Source: Tateyamaria sp. ANG-S1
GTDB taxonomy: Bacteria; Pseudomonadota; Alphaproteobacteria; Rhodobacterales; Rhodobacteraceae
Direction: 5' to 3'
NCBI RefSeq assembly: GCF_000814025.1
Contig: NZ_JWLL01000005.1
Location: forward strand, 558,001 to 622,000
Length of the DNA: 64,000 bases
Each line of letters opens with the position of its first letter. Positions within the stretch are counted from its first letter, which is position 1. The notes beneath the pieces were generated by a model. That model did no database searches, was not told where the DNA came from, and worked only from the letters and a program-made list of their open reading frames with translations. The translations under genes were made by a program, and so were the position numbers. Positions 26,474 to 35,421 of the stretch are shown one piece after another.

Positions 26474-27676
26474 ATGCTGGCCGATGCGCTGCTGTTGCAG
26501 CTTGGCTATAACGCGACGCTTGTGGCGATTGGGGCGGGGCTTTTGGGCGTCGCCTCTGGCGTTGCGGGCACCTTCCTGTTTTTGCGAAAGCGTGCGCTTG
26601 TCAGCGACGCGATTTCCCATGCCACTTTGCCCGGCGTTGGCCTTGCCTTTGTCGTGATGGTGGCGATGGGGGGCGAGGGGCGATCCCTCTTTGGTCTTCT
26701 TCTCGGAGCGGGCGTTTCGGCGGCCATTGGGCTCTTATGTGTGCATTGGCTGACCCGGCGGACGCGGCTGGGTGAAGATGCGGCTATTGGTGCTGTTTTA
26801 TCAGTGTTTTTCGGTTTTGGCGTGGTCATGCTGACCGTGATCCAGACCATGAATGCGGGCCGTCAGGCGGGGCTCGAAGGGTTCCTGCTTGGCTCGACTG
26901 CGGGCATGTTGCGCAGCGATGCGATCCTGCTGGCGGTGTCTGCGGCGGCGGTTCTGGCCCTGGTCCTGATCCTGCGCCGACCACTGGCGCTGGCCGCCTT
27001 TGATCCCGGCTATGCCGAGGCGACCGGGTGGTCGCTGCCCCGCATTGATCTGGCGATGATGGGGATCGTGCTGGTGGTCACGGTTGTGGGGCTGAAGGTG
27101 GTGGGGCTGATCCTGATTGTTGCCTTGCTGATCGTCCCTGCAGTGACGGCCCGGTTCTGGACGGAGCGGGCAGATCATGTGGTGATCATTGCGGGCGTTG
27201 TTGGGGGGCTGTCCGGCTATGTGGGCGCGGCGGTTTCTGCAACTGCGCCTGCGCTGCCGACAGGGCCGATTGTTGTACTTGTGGGCTTTGGCATCTTTCT
27301 GTTTTCTTTGCTGTTTTCGCCACGGCGTGGCGTGCTGGCATCTGTCCTGACCCACCTGCGCTACCAGCGCCGGGTGCATGTGCGACAAGGGCTGCTGGCG
27401 CTCGCGCAAGGGCAGCCGATTTACGAGGCGCTGACGCAGCGTTTGTTGACCCGTGCGGGGCTGATCTTGCCCGACGGTGTGCCCACGGCTGAGGGGCAGG
27501 CGGCGGCGTCAAAGGCGCTGCTTGACGAGACGCGGTGGGCGATTGTGCGGGGGGATCAGGCCTATGCCTTGGCGGCAACGCGGTATGACGGTTTGACGCC
27601 GATTGAGACAGTTTTGACGCCAGATCAACTGTTTGAAATTGATGCTAAAATCAGTGCGCCAGAGGTCGTTGCGTGA
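26474..27676 (+). CDS. sitC: Metal ABC transporter permease with cytoplasmic C-terminal extension
   Basis: A 400-residue permease. The N-terminal about 280 residues are an ABC-3 membrane domain with eight or so helices (FLRKRALVSDAISHATLPGVGLAF is typical). The last about 110 residues are soluble and helical (HLRYQRRVHVRQGLLALAQGQPIYEAL to the end), absent from the partner permease. Similar C-terminal extensions occur in some Mn/Fe SitC/MntC proteins and resemble a degenerate winged-helix. Its role is not established. Confidence 0.88.
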   Translation: MLADALLLQLGYNATLVAIGAGLLGVASGVAGTFLFLRKRALVSDAISHATLPGVGLAFVVMVAMGGEGRSLFGLLLGAGVSAAIGLLCVHWLTRRTRLGEDAAIGAVLSVFFGFGVVMLTVIQTMNAGRQAGLEGFLLGSTAGMLRSDAILLAVSAAAVLALVLILRRPLALAAFDPGYAEATGWSLPRIDLAMMGIVLVVTVVGLKVVGLILIVALLIVPAVTARFWTERADHVVIIAGVVGGLSGYVGAAVSATAPALPTGPIVVLVGFGIFLFSLLFSPRRGVLASVLTHLRYQRRVHVRQGLLALAQGQPIYEALTQRLLTRAGLILPDGVPTAEGQAAASKALLDETRWAIVRGDQAYALAATRYDGLTPIETVLTPDQLFEIDAKISAPEVVA

Positions 27677-28587
27677 TGGGGGCCGAGTTCGTTGCCCTGT
27701 CCCTGCCCCCGATGGTGATCGGGGTGTTGGTCGCCATTGCTTGCGCGCTGCCGGGGAATTTTTTGTTGCTGCGTCGGCAGGCGCTGATCGGGGATGCGAT
27801 CAGCCATGTGGTGTTGCCGGGGATCGTGGTAGCGTTCCTGCTGACGGGGCTTGTGGCGACTGGGCCTATGCTGCTGGGCGCTGCTGGTGCGGCGGTGATT
27901 GCGGTGGTTGCGATTGAGGCTGTGCGGCGGCTGGGGCGGATTGAATCTGGCGCTGCGATGGGGGTGATTTTCACGGCCATGTTTGCGGGTGGTGTGCTGC
28001 TGTTGGAGCAGTCGGATACGTCGAATGTGCACCTGGATGTGGAACATGCGCTCTATGGCAATCTTGAGAGTTTGATCTGGCTGGATGCGACGGGTTGGGC
28101 GTCTTTGCTGGATCCTGTGGCGCTGGCAGGACTGCCGGTCGAGCTGTCGCGGATGGTGCTGGCGCTGATCGTTATTGCCTTGTTTCTATGGCTCTTTTGG
28201 CGACCTTTGGCGCTGTCGACGTTTGATGAAGACTTTGCCCGTGGGCTGGGCATTCGCACCGGGCCGCTGGGGCTGGCGCTGGTGATCATGTCGGCGATTG
28301 CGGCTGTTGCGGCCTTTGACGCGGTGGGGTCGATCATCGTTATCGCGATGTTCATTTGTCCGCCTGCGGCGGCGCGGATGATGACGAACCGGCTTGGGCA
28401 TCAGGTGGCGTGGTCATGCCTGTTTGCGGCCTTGGCGGCGGTGCTGGGATATGTGCTGGCGGGGTACGGCCCGCTGTGGATCGGGGCCGGTGCGTCGGTC
28501 AGTGCGGCGGGGATGATTGCGACCGTATCAGGGATCATTCTGGGCGTTGCCGCGGTCGCGGGGCCCCACCGTACGCGCAACAGTTAA
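27673..28587 (+). CDS. sitD: Metal ABC transporter permease
   Basis: A 304-residue ABC-3 permease with eight to nine hydrophobic helices and the coupling segment LLRRQALIGDAISHVVLPGIV. It overlaps sitC by 4 nt and ends the four-gene operon. Two different permeases and one ATPase after the binding protein is the sit/yfe/tro arrangement for manganese or iron uptake. Confidence 0.9.
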   Translation: MMGAEFVALSLPPMVIGVLVAIACALPGNFLLLRRQALIGDAISHVVLPGIVVAFLLTGLVATGPMLLGAAGAAVIAVVAIEAVRRLGRIESGAAMGVIFTAMFAGGVLLLEQSDTSNVHLDVEHALYGNLESLIWLDATGWASLLDPVALAGLPVELSRMVLALIVIALFLWLFWRPLALSTFDEDFARGLGIRTGPLGLALVIMSAIAAVAAFDAVGSIIVIAMFICPPAAARMMTNRLGHQVAWSCLFAALAAVLGYVLAGYGPLWIGAGASVSAAGMIATVSGIILGVAAVAGPHRTRNS

Positions 28588-28655
28588 CGGCGCGATCTGC
28601 CGCAACGTCACACATTGCCGCGTTAACCCCTTATTTTGCTGGGAAATGGCGCTGT

Positions 28656-28692
28656 CACCCCCTGTGCACCGTCCGTACACCCCCTGTGCACC
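28656..28692. repeat. 15-bp direct repeat in the sitD to SAP-domain gap
   Basis: CACCCCCTGTGCACC occurs at 28656-28670 and 28678-28692, exactly 22 bp apart, about two helical turns. It lies between the convergent ends of sitD and the SAP-domain gene. No hairpin with T-tract is apparent. Confidence 0.6.
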
Positions 28693-28749
28693 CCTTCGGC
28701 ATCGTATGGGGGGATTTTGACGGGTTAACGGTGCGTGCGGTGGGAAAGG

Positions 28750-29400
28750 TCAGCGAGAAGTTAATGCGCGTGGGCGCTCATCCACCGGTCCGGTGTCTTC
28801 GCTGTTGAGGGCGGTCAGGTCGCCCGTTTCGAAGTGGACGTAACCGCCGGGGGCGGGTTGGATTTTCTTGGCGTCCCAGCAGGCCTTGGCCTGATCCAGT
28901 GTCAGGTCGGGATGCGTGTCGCGGGCGTCGCGCAGGTATTGCAGGTAGTTGTTGCAGGTCGCGATCTCACGCCGGAAGGTCGGGTCATCCTTGCGTGCCT
29001 CAAATGTGCGCCATGCCTGTTCTGCGTCTGCGAGCGTGGCCCCCGCATTGGCGCGCATCCAGTCCATGAAATCGCTGTGGCAGGAGAATTTCGGGCCGAT
29101 CACCGATTTGAAGTATCCCCGGACATTCGGGCCGAAAGAGACATTGTCTGTGATCACCGTGTCTGGCGTGAGCTTTGCCTTGGCCCAGTTGAAGCTGCTT
29201 GTTCCGCCGCGCCTTGGTGCCTTTGGCAAGGGTGCGCCGGACAGGGCGGCGGCAACGCGATCCCGAAGGATGGCCTTGGTCCCGGTGGCGGCGATCTCGA
29301 GCCCCGCGCAGAACTCCTTGAGCGCTTCGACCGGCCAGTACCAGCGGTCGAACTCGGTCGCGGTCATTGTGATGTCAACGGGTGGGCGCGTGTCTGTCAT
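28750..29400 (-). CDS. SAP-domain protein (DUF6434-like)
   Basis: A 216-residue protein. The N-terminal part (about 10-60, FDRWYWPVEALKEFCAGLEIAATGTKAILRDRVAAAL) looks like a SAP helix-extended-helix motif, usually DNA-binding. The following part (FNWAKAKLTPDTVITDNVSFGPNVRGYFKSVIG) resembles DUF6434 proteins. The function is not known. No clear ribosome binding site is visible at either of the two possible ATGs (29400, 29367). Confidence 0.72.
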   Translation of the reverse strand: MTDTRPPVDITMTATEFDRWYWPVEALKEFCAGLEIAATGTKAILRDRVAAALSGAPLPKAPRRGGTSSFNWAKAKLTPDTVITDNVSFGPNVRGYFKSVIGPKFSCHSDFMDWMRANAGATLADAEQAWRTFEARKDDPTFRREIATCNNYLQYLRDARDTHPDLTLDQAKACWDAKKIQPAPGGYVHFETGDLTALNSEDTGPVDERPRALTSR

Positions 29401-29430
29401 GCCCGGCAGGTATTGCACGCGCCCGCTTCG

Positions 29431-29790
29431 TCAACTGCCGCGATAGGTGGAATAGCCGTAGGGTGAGAGCAGAAGTGGTACGTGGTAGTGCGCCTCGGCG
29501 TCCGTGATCCCGAAGCGGATTGGCACCTGGTCGAGAAACTTGACCTCATCCGTCGATAGCCCGTGCCGGTCGAGATAATCGCCGCAGAAGAAGATCAGCT
29601 CGTATTGCCCTTGGTCCATCTTGCCTTGGGGCAGGATCGGGCTGTCGGTGCGGCCGTCGGCGTTGGTTTCGGCCTCGGCGATTTTCTTGTGGCTGTTGCC
29701 GCTCACCCGGTAGAGCGCAATTTTTATGCCAGCGGCAGGCACCCCGCGCGCGGTGTCGAGGACATGGGTGGTGAGGTATCCGGCTGCCAT
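29431..29790 (-). CDS. uraH: 5-hydroxyisourate hydrolase
   Basis: A 119-residue transthyretin-like enzyme hydrolysing 5-hydroxyisourate, the urate oxidase product, to OHCU. It has the N-terminal TTHVLDTARGVPAAG and the C-terminal YHVPLLLSPYGYSTYRGS tetrapeptide signature. The ATG at 29790 follows AAGGGGAT. It is divergent from puuE-uraD, with which it shares a 62-bp promoter region, and acts just before the UraD half of that fusion. Confidence 0.95.
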   Translation of the reverse strand: MAAGYLTTHVLDTARGVPAAGIKIALYRVSGNSHKKIAEAETNADGRTDSPILPQGKMDQGQYELIFFCGDYLDRHGLSTDEVKFLDQVPIRFGITDAEAHYHVPLLLSPYGYSTYRGS

Positions 29791-29852
29791 TGCATATCCC
29801 CTTGTTTGGTCGCAGATTGTCGGCATCTCACCTTGATTGTCTGGGGAAGTCC

Positions 29853-31274
29853 ATGGCCGAGTTGCCACCGCGGTATCCGCGCGATTTTCATGTCTACGGG
29901 GCCTGTCGGCCCGATGCGGCGTGGCCCGGTGGGGCGCGTATCGCCGTGTCCTTTGTCCTGAACTACGAGGAGGGAGGCGAAAACTGTCTGTTGCATGGCG
30001 ATGCGGCGTCGGAGGCGTTTTTGTCCGAGATTGTGGGTGCTGCGCCGTGGCCCGGGCAGCGGCATTGGAACATGGAAAGCATCTATGACTACGGTGCGCG
30101 GGCGGGGTTCTGGCGGTTGCATCGCCTGTTTACCGAGACGGCGGTGCCGGTGACGGTTTATGGCGTGGCAACGGCTTTGGCCCGCAGCCCTGCGCAGGTC
30201 GAGGCGATGCAGGACGCCGATTGGGAGATTGCGTCGCACGGGCTGAAATGGATCGACTACAAGGATCATTCGGTTGAGGATGAGGCGGCGGATATGGATG
30301 CGGCCATTGCCCTTCATACCGAGGTGACGGGGGAGCGTCCGCGCGGTTGGTATACGGGGCGCTGTTCGGTGAACACTGTGCGTCTGGCGTCTGAACGCGG
30401 CATGGATTGGATCAGCGACACCTATGATGATGATCTGCCCTATTGGGCGCGGATCGGGGACCGGGATCAGTTGATCTTGCCCTATACGCTGGACTGCAAC
30501 GACATGCGTTTTGCCACGCCGCAAGGGTTCAATTCGGGTGATCAGTTCTTTGCCTATCTGCGTGACACGTTCGATGCGCTTTATGCCGAGGGGGCCGCGG
30601 GGCGGCCCGCGATGATGTCGGTTGGTTTGCATTGCCGCTTGGTGGGTCGTCCGGGCCGTGTGCAGGCGCTGCGGCGGTTCATTGAGTATGTGCAGGGGCA
30701 TGAGGGCGTGTGGTGTGCGCGGCGGCAGGACATTGCGGCCCATTGGGTCAAGGCGCACCCGCCTCTGCCTGAGCGTGGGTGGATTCATATGGATCGCGCC
30801 GCGTTCGTTGAGCGGTTTGGCGGGGTGTTCGAGCATTCGCCGTGGATTGCTGACGGGGCCTATGCGCTTGAATTGGGTCCGGCCCATGACACAGCTCAGG
30901 GCCTTCACAGCGCGTTGTGCCGGGTGTTTCGCGCTGCGTCCGAGGGCCAGCGGTTGGATGTCTTGCGCGCCCACCCCGACTTGGCAGGCAAGCTGGCCGC
31001 GGCCAAGCGGTTGACGGCGGAGAGTACCGAAGAGCAGGCGAGTGCGGGTCTGGATACGCTAACGGATGAGGAGCGTGCGGCCTTTGAGCGGTTGAATGCG
31101 GAGTACACCGAGAAGCATGGGTTTCCGTTCATCATCGCGGTGAAGGATCACGACAAGGCGGGCATCCTGCGCGCTTTTGAGCGGCGGCTTGGCAATGAGA
31201 CGGATGTCGAGATGGCCGAGGCCTGTCGTCAGGTCGAACGTATCGCCCGGCTGCGGTTGGAGGCGATGGGATGA
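29853..31274 (+). CDS. puuE-uraD: Fused allantoinase PuuE / OHCU decarboxylase UraD
   Basis: A 473-residue bifunctional protein. Residues 1-305 are a polysaccharide-deacetylase-like, metal-independent allantoinase (YPRDFHVYGACRPDAAWPGGARIAVSF, HGLKWIDYK, WYTGRCSVNT). Residues about 310-473 are OHCU decarboxylase, with the catalytic His in RAHPDLAGKLA and the acidic/aromatic ESTEEQASAGLDTLT segment. The two halves carry out successive steps, OHCU to S-allantoin to allantoate. This fusion is known in proteobacteria. The ATG follows GGGGAAG. Confidence 0.93.
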   Translation: MAELPPRYPRDFHVYGACRPDAAWPGGARIAVSFVLNYEEGGENCLLHGDAASEAFLSEIVGAAPWPGQRHWNMESIYDYGARAGFWRLHRLFTETAVPVTVYGVATALARSPAQVEAMQDADWEIASHGLKWIDYKDHSVEDEAADMDAAIALHTEVTGERPRGWYTGRCSVNTVRLASERGMDWISDTYDDDLPYWARIGDRDQLILPYTLDCNDMRFATPQGFNSGDQFFAYLRDTFDALYAEGAAGRPAMMSVGLHCRLVGRPGRVQALRRFIEYVQGHEGVWCARRQDIAAHWVKAHPPLPERGWIHMDRAAFVERFGGVFEHSPWIADGAYALELGPAHDTAQGLHSALCRVFRAASEGQRLDVLRAHPDLAGKLAAAKRLTAESTEEQASAGLDTLTDEERAAFERLNAEYTEKHGFPFIIAVKDHDKAGILRAFERRLGNETDVEMAEACRQVERIARLRLEAMG

Positions 31275-32080
31275 ACTACGCCTTTCCCCCCGGCGGGTTG
31301 CCGAGCCAGAACGAGCATCCCGAAAGCACGGCGATCTTCACCGAAGCCTATGCCGTCATTCCGGCGTCGGTGCAGCGGGACATTGTGACCTCGTTCCTGC
31401 CCGGCTGGGACAGCACGCGGGTTTGGATTTTGGCGCGGCCCCTGAGCGGGTTTGCGGAGACCTTTGCCCAATATGCGATCGAGTTGAACCCCGAGGGGGG
31501 CAGCAATGACCCCGAGCCGGATATGGATGCGCAGGCGGTGCTGTTTGTAGCCCATGGTGAGGCGCATTTGACCTTGGGCGCAGACCTGCACGAGCTGCGG
31601 GCGGGCAGCTTTGCCTATATCCCGCCCGGTGCGCGGTGGACCTTGTGGAACCGGTCTGACGAGGTCTGCGGTGTGCATTGGGTGCGCAAGAAATACGTGC
31701 CTGGCGCGGGGCTGAGCCTGCCGGATGCGTTGGTGACGCACGAGCTGGACGTGCCCCCCGCGCCTATGCCGGATTGCGGGAACATGTGGGCCACGCAGCG
31801 TTTTTTGGACCCGCTAGATTTGCGCTATGACTGCCACGTGAACATCGTGAATTTCCAGCCCGGTGGCCGCATTCCCTTTGCCGAGACGCATGTGATGGAG
31901 CACGGGCTCTATGTGCTGGAGGGCACGGCGGAGTATCTGCTGAACAAGGATTGGGTGAGCGTGGGGCCGGGAGATTTCATGTGGCTGCGCGCGTTCTGTC
32001 CGCAGGCGTGTATTGCGACAGGAGACGGGCCGTTTCGGTATCTGCTCTATAAGGATGTGAACCGGCATGTCCCGCTATGA
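31271..32080 (+). CDS. allE: (S)-ureidoglycine aminohydrolase
   Basis: A 269-residue bicupin. The C-terminal cupin has the Mn ligands E205, H207, H211 and Q245 (in AETHVMEHG and CPQACIA) matching the known ureidoglycine aminohydrolase site. It releases ammonia from ureidoglycine to give ureidoglycolate, the substrate of the next gene. It overlaps puuE-uraD by 4 nt and allA by 14 nt. The allantoate amidohydrolase that should make ureidoglycine is not in this window. Confidence 0.93.
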   Translation: MNYAFPPGGLPSQNEHPESTAIFTEAYAVIPASVQRDIVTSFLPGWDSTRVWILARPLSGFAETFAQYAIELNPEGGSNDPEPDMDAQAVLFVAHGEAHLTLGADLHELRAGSFAYIPPGARWTLWNRSDEVCGVHWVRKKYVPGAGLSLPDALVTHELDVPPAPMPDCGNMWATQRFLDPLDLRYDCHVNIVNFQPGGRIPFAETHVMEHGLYVLEGTAEYLLNKDWVSVGPGDFMWLRAFCPQACIATGDGPFRYLLYKDVNRHVPL

Positions 32081-32558
32081 GATCACGGCGCAGCCCTTAA
32101 CGGTAGAGGCGTTTGCGCCTTTTGGGGATGTGCTGGATTGCGCGGGTGAGCCCGACAAGATCATCAATGCCGGACTGTGCGGGCGGTATCACGACCGGGC
32201 GCGGCTGGACTTTGGTGACGGTCGGGCGGGGGTCAGCCTGTTCAATGCTGAACCGCGCAGCTTGCCTTATACGCTTGATCTGCTGGAGCGGCATCCGGAG
32301 GGGTCGCAGTGCTTTGTGCCGATGTCGGAGCATCCGTTTCTGGTGATTGTCGCCCCGGATGAAGGTGGCAAACCGGGTGAACCGCTCGCGTTCCTGACGT
32401 CACCGGGTCAGGCTATCAATTTTCATCGCGGGACATGGCACGGGGTGCTGACGCCGTTGCATGCGCCGGGGCTTTTTGCGGTGATCGACCGGATCGGGGA
32501 CGGTGCGAACCTTGAGGAAGTGCACCTAGATCCGCCCTACACTGTTTCTTCTGACTGA
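32067..32558 (+). CDS. allA: Ureidoglycolate lyase
   Basis: A 163-residue enzyme splitting ureidoglycolate into glyoxylate and urea. Family segments are FAPFGDVLD, FVPMSEHPFLVIVAP, and NFHRGTWHGVLTPL near residue 115-128. The last four residues VSSD and the stop codon lie in a dispersed repeat (see the feature at 32545), so the natural C-terminus may have been replaced or trimmed. Confidence 0.94.
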   Translation: MSRYEITAQPLTVEAFAPFGDVLDCAGEPDKIINAGLCGRYHDRARLDFGDGRAGVSLFNAEPRSLPYTLDLLERHPEGSQCFVPMSEHPFLVIVAPDEGGKPGEPLAFLTSPGQAINFHRGTWHGVLTPLHAPGLFAVIDRIGDGANLEEVHLDPPYTVSSD

Positions 32559-32589
32559 AAATACGACGGGGTTTGGGGCAGAGCCCCAA
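32545..32589 (+). repeat. Dispersed 3'-end repeat A, copy 1 (stop codon of allA plus hairpin)
   Basis: The 20-mer TTTCTTCTGACTGAAAATAC (32545-32564) includes the allA stop TGA and is followed by GACGGGG and a hairpin TTGGGGC/GCCCCAA (32573-32579 with 32583-32589). The same 20-mer occurs on the minus strand at 62235-62254 and with one mismatch at 48505-48524. The function is probably an operon end, but there is no clear T-tract after the stem. Confidence 0.8.
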
Positions 32590-32621
32590 GCAAAAAATGT
32601 CGTCGCCAAGCGGCCTTTGGA

Positions 32622-33383
32622 TCACGTCGGGTTGCGTTCGGCCCAGCCGGCGAAGACTTTTTCCAACGCCACCACGACGTAGTAGAGGACGATGCCCATC
32701 AACGCCAAGGCGATCAGGACGGCGAACATCAGGGGGTAGTCCGCGCTGATCTTGCCGCTGTCGAAGAGATGCCCGAGGCCACGGCCGTGGGGTTCGACGA
32801 TCTCCATCAAGTTGGTGCCGATGAAGGCCAGTGTGACGGCGACTTTGAGGGCTCCGAAGAACTCGGGCAGGGTCTTGGGCAGGGCGATTTTCCAGAAGAT
32901 GGTGAACTTGGACGCGCCGAGGGAGGCGAGGATGTCGCGGTATTCGGGTTCAAGGGTCGAGAGGCCGATGGAGACGGAGACGGCGATGGGGAAGAAGCTG
33001 ATCAGGAACGCGATCAGGATCGTGTTCATGTCGTGTTGGCCCACGAACATGAGCGCGATGATGGGCACGACAGTGGCCTTGGGGATCGCGTTGAAGCCGA
33101 CGAGCAGGGGGTAGAGCGCGTCGCGCATGGTGCGCGACAGGCCCATGATCATGCCGAGGAAGACGCCGAAGACGACGGACAGGAGCAGGCCGACGACGGT
33201 GCGCCACAGCGTGTCCCAGCCGTATTCGAGGAAGAGGCCGCGGAACTTCCAGAAGGCGGGCCAGATGTCGGAGGGCGAGGCCATTTTGTAGTTGGGCCAG
33301 CCGTTGACCCAGACGAGCCATTCCCAGAAGAGGCCAAAGAGGATGAGGGCGGCGAGGGGGACGCCGATCTGGCGGAGGGTCAT
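32622..33383 (-). CDS. ABC transporter permease (nitrate/taurine/NMT1 type)
   Basis: A 253-residue inner-membrane permease with about six helices and the EAA-loop SLGASKFTIFWKIALPKTLPEFFGAL. It resembles the BPD_transp_1 permeases of SsuC/TauC/ThiX-type systems. It overlaps the ATPase gene by 4 nt. It is convergent with the allantoin genes (63 bp apart), so a nitrogen-source substrate is possible but unproven. Confidence 0.88.
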   Translation of the reverse strand: MTLRQIGVPLAALILFGLFWEWLVWVNGWPNYKMASPSDIWPAFWKFRGLFLEYGWDTLWRTVVGLLLSVVFGVFLGMIMGLSRTMRDALYPLLVGFNAIPKATVVPIIALMFVGQHDMNTILIAFLISFFPIAVSVSIGLSTLEPEYRDILASLGASKFTIFWKIALPKTLPEFFGALKVAVTLAFIGTNLMEIVEPHGRGLGHLFDSGKISADYPLMFAVLIALALMGIVLYYVVVALEKVFAGWAERNPT

Positions 33384-34162
33384 GCGGCCTCCCTCCCTTG
33401 GGCGATGCGGATCTGCTGGCGCAGGGTGTTGAGGGCGTCAGCGCTTTCGGGGGTGTAGAGCATTTCGATGTCGCGCTCGCCCGTCAGGTGGACGTCCATG
33501 ACGTATTGGGTTTTGGCCGGGCGACCCGACAGGACGATGACTTGGTCGGCGAGGAAGATCGACTCGCGCAGGTCGTGGGTGATGAGGACGCCGGTAAAGG
33601 GTTCCTCGGCCTTGACCTTGTGCATGGTCTGCCAGAGGTCTTCGCGGGTGAAGGCATCGAGCGCGCCGAAGGGTTCGTCGAGGATCAGCACTTCGGGCTT
33701 GTGCACGATGGCGCGGCAGAGGGAGGCGCGTTGGCGCATGCCGCCTGACAGCTCTGACGGGCGTTTGTCTTCGAAGCCTGCAAGGCCGACGAGGTTCAGG
33801 AGGTGGCGGGCGCGGTCGTCGCGCGCTTTGCGGCTCATCCCCGTGTCGACGATTTCGAGGGGGAGCATGACGTTTTGCAGGATGGTCCGCCATTCAAGCA
33901 GGACTGGGTTCTGGAAGGCCATGCCGACGGTGGATTTGGGGCCTTTGACCAGTTCGCCATGGAGCCAGACTTCGCCCGCGTCAGGCTTCATCAGGCCCGC
34001 GATGAGGCGAGTCAACGTGGACTTGCCGCAGCCCGAGGGGCCCACGACGGCGGCAAAACCGCCTTCCGGTACGCTGAGTTCTAGCCCGTCCAGCACGGGC
34101 AGCGGGCCTGAAGGGGTTTTGTAGGCGTGGCGCACGCCCTTGATGTCTATGAGATTGCTCAT
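33380..34162 (-). CDS. ABC transporter ATP-binding protein
   Basis: A 260-residue ATPase with Walker A GPSGCGKST, signature LSGGMRQRASLCRAI, Walker B VLILDEPFGALDAFTRE and switch His in VLITHD. It is in the SsuB/TauB/NMT1 class and coupled by overlap to the permease. The binding protein gene lies 55 bp upstream. Confidence 0.9.
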   Translation of the reverse strand: MSNLIDIKGVRHAYKTPSGPLPVLDGLELSVPEGGFAAVVGPSGCGKSTLTRLIAGLMKPDAGEVWLHGELVKGPKSTVGMAFQNPVLLEWRTILQNVMLPLEIVDTGMSRKARDDRARHLLNLVGLAGFEDKRPSELSGGMRQRASLCRAIVHKPEVLILDEPFGALDAFTREDLWQTMHKVKAEEPFTGVLITHDLRESIFLADQVIVLSGRPAKTQYVMDVHLTGERDIEMLYTPESADALNTLRQQIRIAQGREAA

Positions 34163-34217
34163 GGGCGTGCGCTTTTCTTGTCCTCAAGTAGCGAAGCGAT
34201 AGGACGTAAAAAACGTC

Positions 34218-35225
34218 TTACTGGAGTTTCCGCGCGTCTGCGGCGGGCAGGTATGCGTCGGTGAAGTAGAGGCTCGCGTCGGGTGTGTTCTGGAACTCGT
34301 AGGTTTCGGCCAGTTGCTCTAGCGCGGTTGCCATGCGGTCGGCATCAACCGCGCCCATGCCATTGGCTTGCACTGCGTCCGTCAGCACGTTGGCGTCGAT
34401 GGCCAGTTGTAGGCGGCGTTGTTCGAGGGCTGCGTCAGCCGCCGGGTTGCGCTCGATCAGGCTGGCGATAGCGGTCTCGGGGTCTGCGATGGCGTCTTTC
34501 CAGCCTGCGGCGACAGCGGTGAGGAAGCCGGTGACGATCTCGGGGTTGGCTTCGGCGAAGTCGGTGTTGGCGATGATCGCGTTGCCGTAAAGCTCCAGGC
34601 CGTAGTCAGCCATGAGGATGGTCGAGATGTCTTCCTCTGGCACGCCGAGGCGTACGAGGTTCAGGAAGGACGAGAAGCTGAAGCCAGTGACCGCGGCTAC
34701 GTTGCCTTCGGCCAGCATCGGTTCGCGTGTGGGGAAGCCCACGGGTTCCACCGTGATCTTGTCCATGTCGAGGCTGTTTGCCGTGGCGAAGGCCGGGAAT
34801 TGCGCCCATGCGCCGTCGGGGGGCGGGGCGCCCAGAACGCGGCCTTCGAGATCTTTGGGTTCGGACACGCCCAGCGATTTGCGGCCCACGACAGCGAAGG
34901 GCGGTTTGTCATAGACCATCATCACAGCCGTGACGGGCGCGCCGGGGTTCTGGTCGAGGAATTTCACGAGGCTGTTGATGTCGGCAAAGCCCATAGGGAA
35001 CGCGCCCGAGGCCACTTTTGGGATCGCGTCGAGCGAGCCCTGGCCTGCGGAGATTTCGACGCTCAGATCGGCGGCGCCAAAGTGGCCGTTGTCGATGGCG
35101 GTGAAATAGGGGGCGGAGGGCCCTTCGAACTTCCAGTCGAGGGCGAAGGGGACGTCTGTTTCGGCATAAGCGGCGGTGCCGAGCATGGCCGTGGCCGCAA
35201 AGGCGGCGAGGGTGCGTTTGAGCAT
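34218..35225 (-). CDS. NMT1/THI5-type ABC transporter substrate-binding protein
   Basis: A 335-residue periplasmic protein with a signal peptide (1-21, ending AYA). The mature sequence FALDWKFEGPSAPYFTAIDNGHF and VGRKSLGVSEPKDLEGRVLGAPPPDGAW fits the NMT1/THI5 fold used for pyrimidine precursors, sulfonates and similar small molecules. The ligand cannot be told from sequence. The gene is divergent from an aminotransferase that could process an amine substrate. Confidence 0.85.
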   Translation of the reverse strand: MLKRTLAAFAATAMLGTAAYAETDVPFALDWKFEGPSAPYFTAIDNGHFGAADLSVEISAGQGSLDAIPKVASGAFPMGFADINSLVKFLDQNPGAPVTAVMMVYDKPPFAVVGRKSLGVSEPKDLEGRVLGAPPPDGAWAQFPAFATANSLDMDKITVEPVGFPTREPMLAEGNVAAVTGFSFSSFLNLVRLGVPEEDISTILMADYGLELYGNAIIANTDFAEANPEIVTGFLTAVAAGWKDAIADPETAIASLIERNPAADAALEQRRLQLAIDANVLTDAVQANGMGAVDADRMATALEQLAETYEFQNTPDASLYFTDAYLPAADARKLQ

Positions 35226-35421
35226 AGGTCTCTCCCAGGTGGTGACTGCGCGACGTTAGGGGGTGGCGTTCCGGGACGGAACGGCTGCCCCCCTGCCGCG
35301 TCGTGTTCTTTGCGCCGGGACTGTGCGGTGTGCTGAAAAATTATGCAACGGATTTCAAATTGGATTGTGTGGGGCGGTGGTTCGTGGCCTTCTGGGCGCA
35401 CACCCAGAGGGAGGTTCGACG

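Noticed and set aside
29724-30974. 416-residue minus-strand reading frame opposite puuE-uraD
   Set aside because: It covers a gene with clear allantoinase and decarboxylase motifs and overlaps uraH. No domain is recognisable.
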